Positions 61,401 through 64,000 of a DNA stretch of 64,000 nt are shown one piece after another. Both the position numbers and the translations under genes were made by a program. A model generated the notes under the pieces. That model worked only from the letters and a program-made list of their open reading frames with translations. It was not told where the DNA came from and did not search any database. This stretch comes from Dermacentor variabilis (Eukaryota; Arthropoda; Arachnida; Ixodida; Ixodidae), in the NCBI RefSeq assembly GCF_050947875.1, contig NW_027460416.1, forward strand, positions 19,523 to 83,522, read 5' to 3'. Position 1 is the stretch's first letter, and each line of letters starts with the position of its first letter.

Positions 61401-64000
61401 GCATCCTTTGGTAGACGCGGACGCAGTTTTCTGCAAAACCACACGATAGGCATGCAAATGGTGCTTTTGGCAGAACGCGCGCGTGGATTTCTACCAAACG
61501 ACGTGAAAAGGATGCCGATGCTGCTCTTTTTAACATCCGCACATAGATTTGTGCCAAAACGCGTTTTAAGCATGCGCATGCATCTTTTGGTAGACGCGGA
61601 CGCAGTTTTCTGCGAAACCACACGATAGGCATGCAAATGGTGCTTTTGACAGAACGCGCGCGTGGATTTCTACCAAACGACGTGAAAAGCATGCCGATGC
61701 TGCTCTTTTTAACATCCGCACATGGATTTGAGCCAAAACGCGTTTTAAGCATGCGCATGCATCTTTTGGTAGACGCGGACGCAGTTTTCTGCAAAACCAC
61801 ACGATAGGCATGCAAATGGTGCTTTTGGCAGAACGCGCGCGTGGATTTCTACCAAACGACGTGAAAAGCATGCCGATGCTGCTCTTTTTAGCACCCGCAC
61901 ATGGATTTGTGCCAAAAAGCGTTTTTAGCATGCACATGCATCTTTTGGTAGACGCGGACGCAGTTTTCTGCAAAACCACACGATATGCATGCAAATGGTG
62001 CTTTTGGCAGAACGCGCGCGTGGATTTCTACCAAACGACGTGAAAAGCATGCCGATGCTGCTCTTTTTAGCACCCGCACATGGATTTGTGCCAAAACGCG
62101 TTTTAAGCATGCGCATGCATCTTTTGGTAGACGCGGACGCAGTTTTCTGCAAAACCACACGATGTGCATGCAAATGGTGCTTTTGGCAGAACGCGCGCGT
62201 GGATTTCTACCAAACGACGTGAAAAGCATGCCGATGCTGCTCTTTTTAACATCCGCACATGGATTTGTGCCAAAACGCGTTTTAAGCATGCGCATGCATC
62301 TTTTGGTAGACGCGGACGCAGTTTTCTGCAAAACCACACGATAGGCATGCAAATGGTGCTTTTGGCAGAACGCGCGCGTGGATTTCTACCAAACGACGTG
62401 AAAAGCATGCCGATGCTGCTCTTTTTAACATCCGCACATGGATTTGTGCCAAAACGCGTTTTAAGCATGCACATGCATCTTTTGGTAGACGCGGACGCAG
62501 TTTTCTGCAAAACCACACGATAGGCATGCAAATGGTGCTTTTGGCAGAACGCGCGCGTGGATTTCTACCAAACGACGTGAAAAGCATGCCGATGCTGCTC
62601 TTTTTAGCACCCGCACATGGATTTGTGCCAAAACGCGTTTTAAGCATGCGCATGCATCTTTTGGTAGACGCGGACGCAGTTTTCTGCAAAACCACACGAT
62701 AGGCATGCAAATGGTGCTTTTGGCAGAACGCGCGCGTGGATTTCTACCAAACGACGTGAAAAGCATGCCGATGCTGCTCTTTTTAGCACCCGCACATGGA
62801 TTTGTGCCAAAAAGCGTTTTTAGCATGCACATGCATCTTTTGGTAGACGCGGACGCAGTTTTCTGCAAAACCACACGATATGCATGCAAATGGTGCTTTT
62901 GGCAGAACGCGCGCGTGGATTTCTACCAAACGACGTGAAAAGCATGCCGATGCTGCTCTTTTTAACATCCGCACATGGATTTGTGCCAAAACGCGTTTTA
63001 AGCATGCGCATGCATCTTTTGGTAGACGCGGACGCAGTTTTCTGCAAAACCACCCGATAGGCATGCAAATGGTGCTTTTGGCAGAACGCGCGCGTGGATT
63101 TCTACCAAACGACGTGAAAAGCATGCCGATGCTGCTCTTTTTAGCACCCGCACATGGATTTGTGCCAAAACGCGTTTTAAGCATGCGCATGCATCTTTTG
63201 GTAGACGCGGACGCAGTTTTCTGCAAAACCACACGATATGCATGCAAATGGTGCTTTTGGCAGAACGCGCGCGTGGATTTCTACCAAACGACGTGAAAAG
63301 CATGCCGATGCTGCTCTTTTTAGCACCCGCACATGGATTTGTGCCAAAACGCGTTTTAAGCATGCGCATGCATCTTTCGGTAGACGCGGACGCAGTTTTC
63401 TGCAAAACCACACGATATGCATGCAAATCGTGCTTTTGGCAGAACGCGCGCGTGGATTTCTACCAAACGACGTGAAAAGCATGCCGATGCTGCTCTTTTT
63501 AGCACCCGCACATGGATTTGTGCCAAAACGCGTTTTAAGCATGCGCATGCATCTTTTGGTAGACGCGGACGCAGTTTTCTGCAAAACCACACGATGTGCA
63601 TACAAATTGTGCTTTTGGCAGAACGCGCGCGTGGATTTCAACCAAACGACGTGAAAAGCATGCCGATGCTGCTCTTTTTAACATCCGCACATGGATTTGT
63701 GCCAAAACGCGTTTTAAGCATGCGCATGCATCTTTTGGTAGACGCGGACGCAGTTTTCTGCAAAACCACACGATATGCATGCAAATGGTGCTTTTGGCAG
63801 AACGCGCGCGTGGATTTCTACCAAACGACGTGAAAAGCATGACGATGCTGCTCTTTTTAGCACCCGCACATGGATTTGTGCGAAAACGCGTTTTAAGCAT
63901 GCGCATGCATCCTTTGGTAGACGCGGACGCAGTTTTCTGCAAAACCACACGATAGGCATGCAAATGGTGCTTTTAGCAGAACGCGCGCGTGGATTTCTAC
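55400..64000 (+). repeat. Right-end subfamily of the array
   Basis: The alleles CGCGCGTGTGG (last at about 53425) and CCAAAGCGCG (last at about 52606) are absent here, while CGATGTGCATGC (near 55718, 56268, 57687, 59656, 61087, 62162, 63594) and CCAAAAAGCGTTTTTAGC (near 56901, 58515, 61914, 62810) appear only here. Private singletons look denser, as in older or less often homogenised monomers. CCACCCGATAGG at 57147 and 63052 links two parts of the segment. No gene is present. Confidence 0.78.
58590..61440 (+). repeat. 8-monomer (1,432 bp) higher-order repeat, tandem pair
   Basis: Segments about 58590-60015 and 60022-61447 match at 1,432 bp (8 x 179). Shared alleles are CCAGACGACG (58630 and 60062), GCAAACGGTGC (58949 and 60381), TTTTCAGCAAAACC (59101 and 60533), GCAACTTTTGG (59790 and 61222), GCATCCTTTGG (59969 and 61401) and TTAGCATCCG (59925 and 61353). 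CTTTCGGTAG (60868 and 63374) and GCATCC (61401 and 63907) repeat again 2,506 bp later. Confidence 0.82.

Larger units (their letters stand above)
1..64000 (+). repeat. Satellite DNA array, 179 bp monomer, about 357.6 head-to-tail copies
   Basis: Every base belongs to a 179 bp tandem repeat in a single orientation. The phase point (CG of the ACGCGT junction) occurs at 1, 180, 359 and so on to 63889. The 63,888 bp between first and last equals 357 units minus 15 bp. The indels I located (near 12019, 12620, 14160, 18860, 19194, 19255, 19503, 19632, 21445, 21960, 22021, 22080, 22106, 22412, 22786, 22815, 35798, 38925, 41391, 42145, 43725, 45321, 47508, 47595, 50970 and 58548) also sum to minus 15, so no other gap or insertion is needed. 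Monomers differ by a few substitutions. GC is about 50%. The size and homogeneity resemble centromeric or heterochromatic satellites of eukaryotes, but I do not recognise this family and no host can be assigned from sequence alone. Confidence 0.98.

Noticed and set aside
1..64000. Hundreds of open reading frames of 60-276 codons on both strands
   Set aside because: They repeat every 179 or 358 bp with the array, overlap in all frames, end at fixed phase points, and have no start context, no domain and no variation typical of coding sequence. They are by-products of a stop-poor satellite.
1..64000. CRISPR-like array (regular repeats)
   Set aside because: The whole 179 bp unit is conserved, with no unique spacers between short repeats.
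1..64000. CENP-B box
   Set aside because: The consensus monomer lacks the TTCG...CGGG core, so no box is present, although other centromere proteins cannot be excluded.
1..64000. Telomeric repeat or subtelomeric junction
   Set aside because: No TTAGGG, TTTAGGG or related tandem hexamer or heptamer occurs; TTTTTAGCACCC is only a single part of the monomer.
1..64000. Transposon insertion or inverted array segment
   Set aside because: The 179 bp phase is continuous and in one orientation from end to end, and the indel ledger closes at minus 15 bp, leaving no room for an insertion.
1..64000. Identification as a named plant or animal satellite such as Arabidopsis 178 bp, maize 180 bp knob or human alpha satellite
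   Set aside because: The monomer length is similar, but I see no match to the sequences of these families as I know them; a database search would be needed to name it.
1..64000. rRNA, tRNA or 5S spacer origin of the satellite
   Set aside because: No tRNA A/B box pair or recognisable 5S or rRNA segment was found in the monomer on either strand.

Overview
The whole 64 kb window is one uninterrupted, head-to-tail satellite DNA array. The repeat unit (monomer) is 179 bp, about 50% GC, and always in the same orientation. Taking the CG of the ACGCGT junction as phase zero, the first unit starts at base 1 and the last phase point is at 63889. That distance, 63,888 bp, equals 357 x 179 minus 15. The indels I found by eye also sum to minus 15, so I believe the array contains 357 complete units plus a 112 bp partial one, with no foreign insertion, inversion or gene. 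No protein-coding gene, RNA gene, transposon or CRISPR is supported. Many open frames of 80-276 codons exist on both strands, but they are by-products of a stop-poor repeat.

Each 179 bp monomer is itself three diverged copies (A 59 bp, B 60 bp, C 60 bp) of one ancestral ~60 bp element. Each copy begins with a GCATGC box and carries a dyad of the form TTTTGGnAGA ... TCTnCCAAA around a 13-14 nt spacer. A has lost one C relative to C, which makes the unit 179 rather than 180 bp and rotates the reading frame at every monomer. Other constant elements are a perfect AAAACGCGTTTT palindrome at the C/A junction, an ATGCAAAT octamer in B, a (CG)4 tract in B and a 14 nt alternating purine-pyrimidine run in A.

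On a larger scale the array is a mosaic of higher-order repeats (HORs), recognised from shared private mutations at exact multiples of 179. There are 4-mer, 6-mer and 7-mer blocks at 4-9.4 kb, a 9-mer pair at 15-17.8 kb and an 11-mer pair at 25.5-29.2 kb. A 7-mer family lies at 31.2-36.8 kb, an 8-mer pair at 58.6-61.4 kb, and 14/15-mer units are nested in a 48-monomer (8.58 kb) tandem duplication at about 38.4-55.4 kb. An ordered marker block of about 1.6 kb recurs at 11.2, 16.7, 23.0 and 38.0 kb, with its right part again at 47.5 kb. Indels are rare except in clusters at 12.0-12.7, 18.8-19.7 and 21.4-22.9 kb. The right end (after about 55.4 kb) has a different set of variants.

This suggests a eukaryotic chromosome in a centromeric, pericentromeric, subtelomeric or other heterochromatic block, assembled from long reads. 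I do not recognise the satellite and cannot name the organism. CpG is not depleted (15 per monomer against about 11 expected), which hints at a genome or array without strong CpG methylation decay, or at very recent homogenisation. There are no genes to work together; the biology here is array structure, turnover by unequal exchange and conversion, and possible chromatin or DNA-shape roles.
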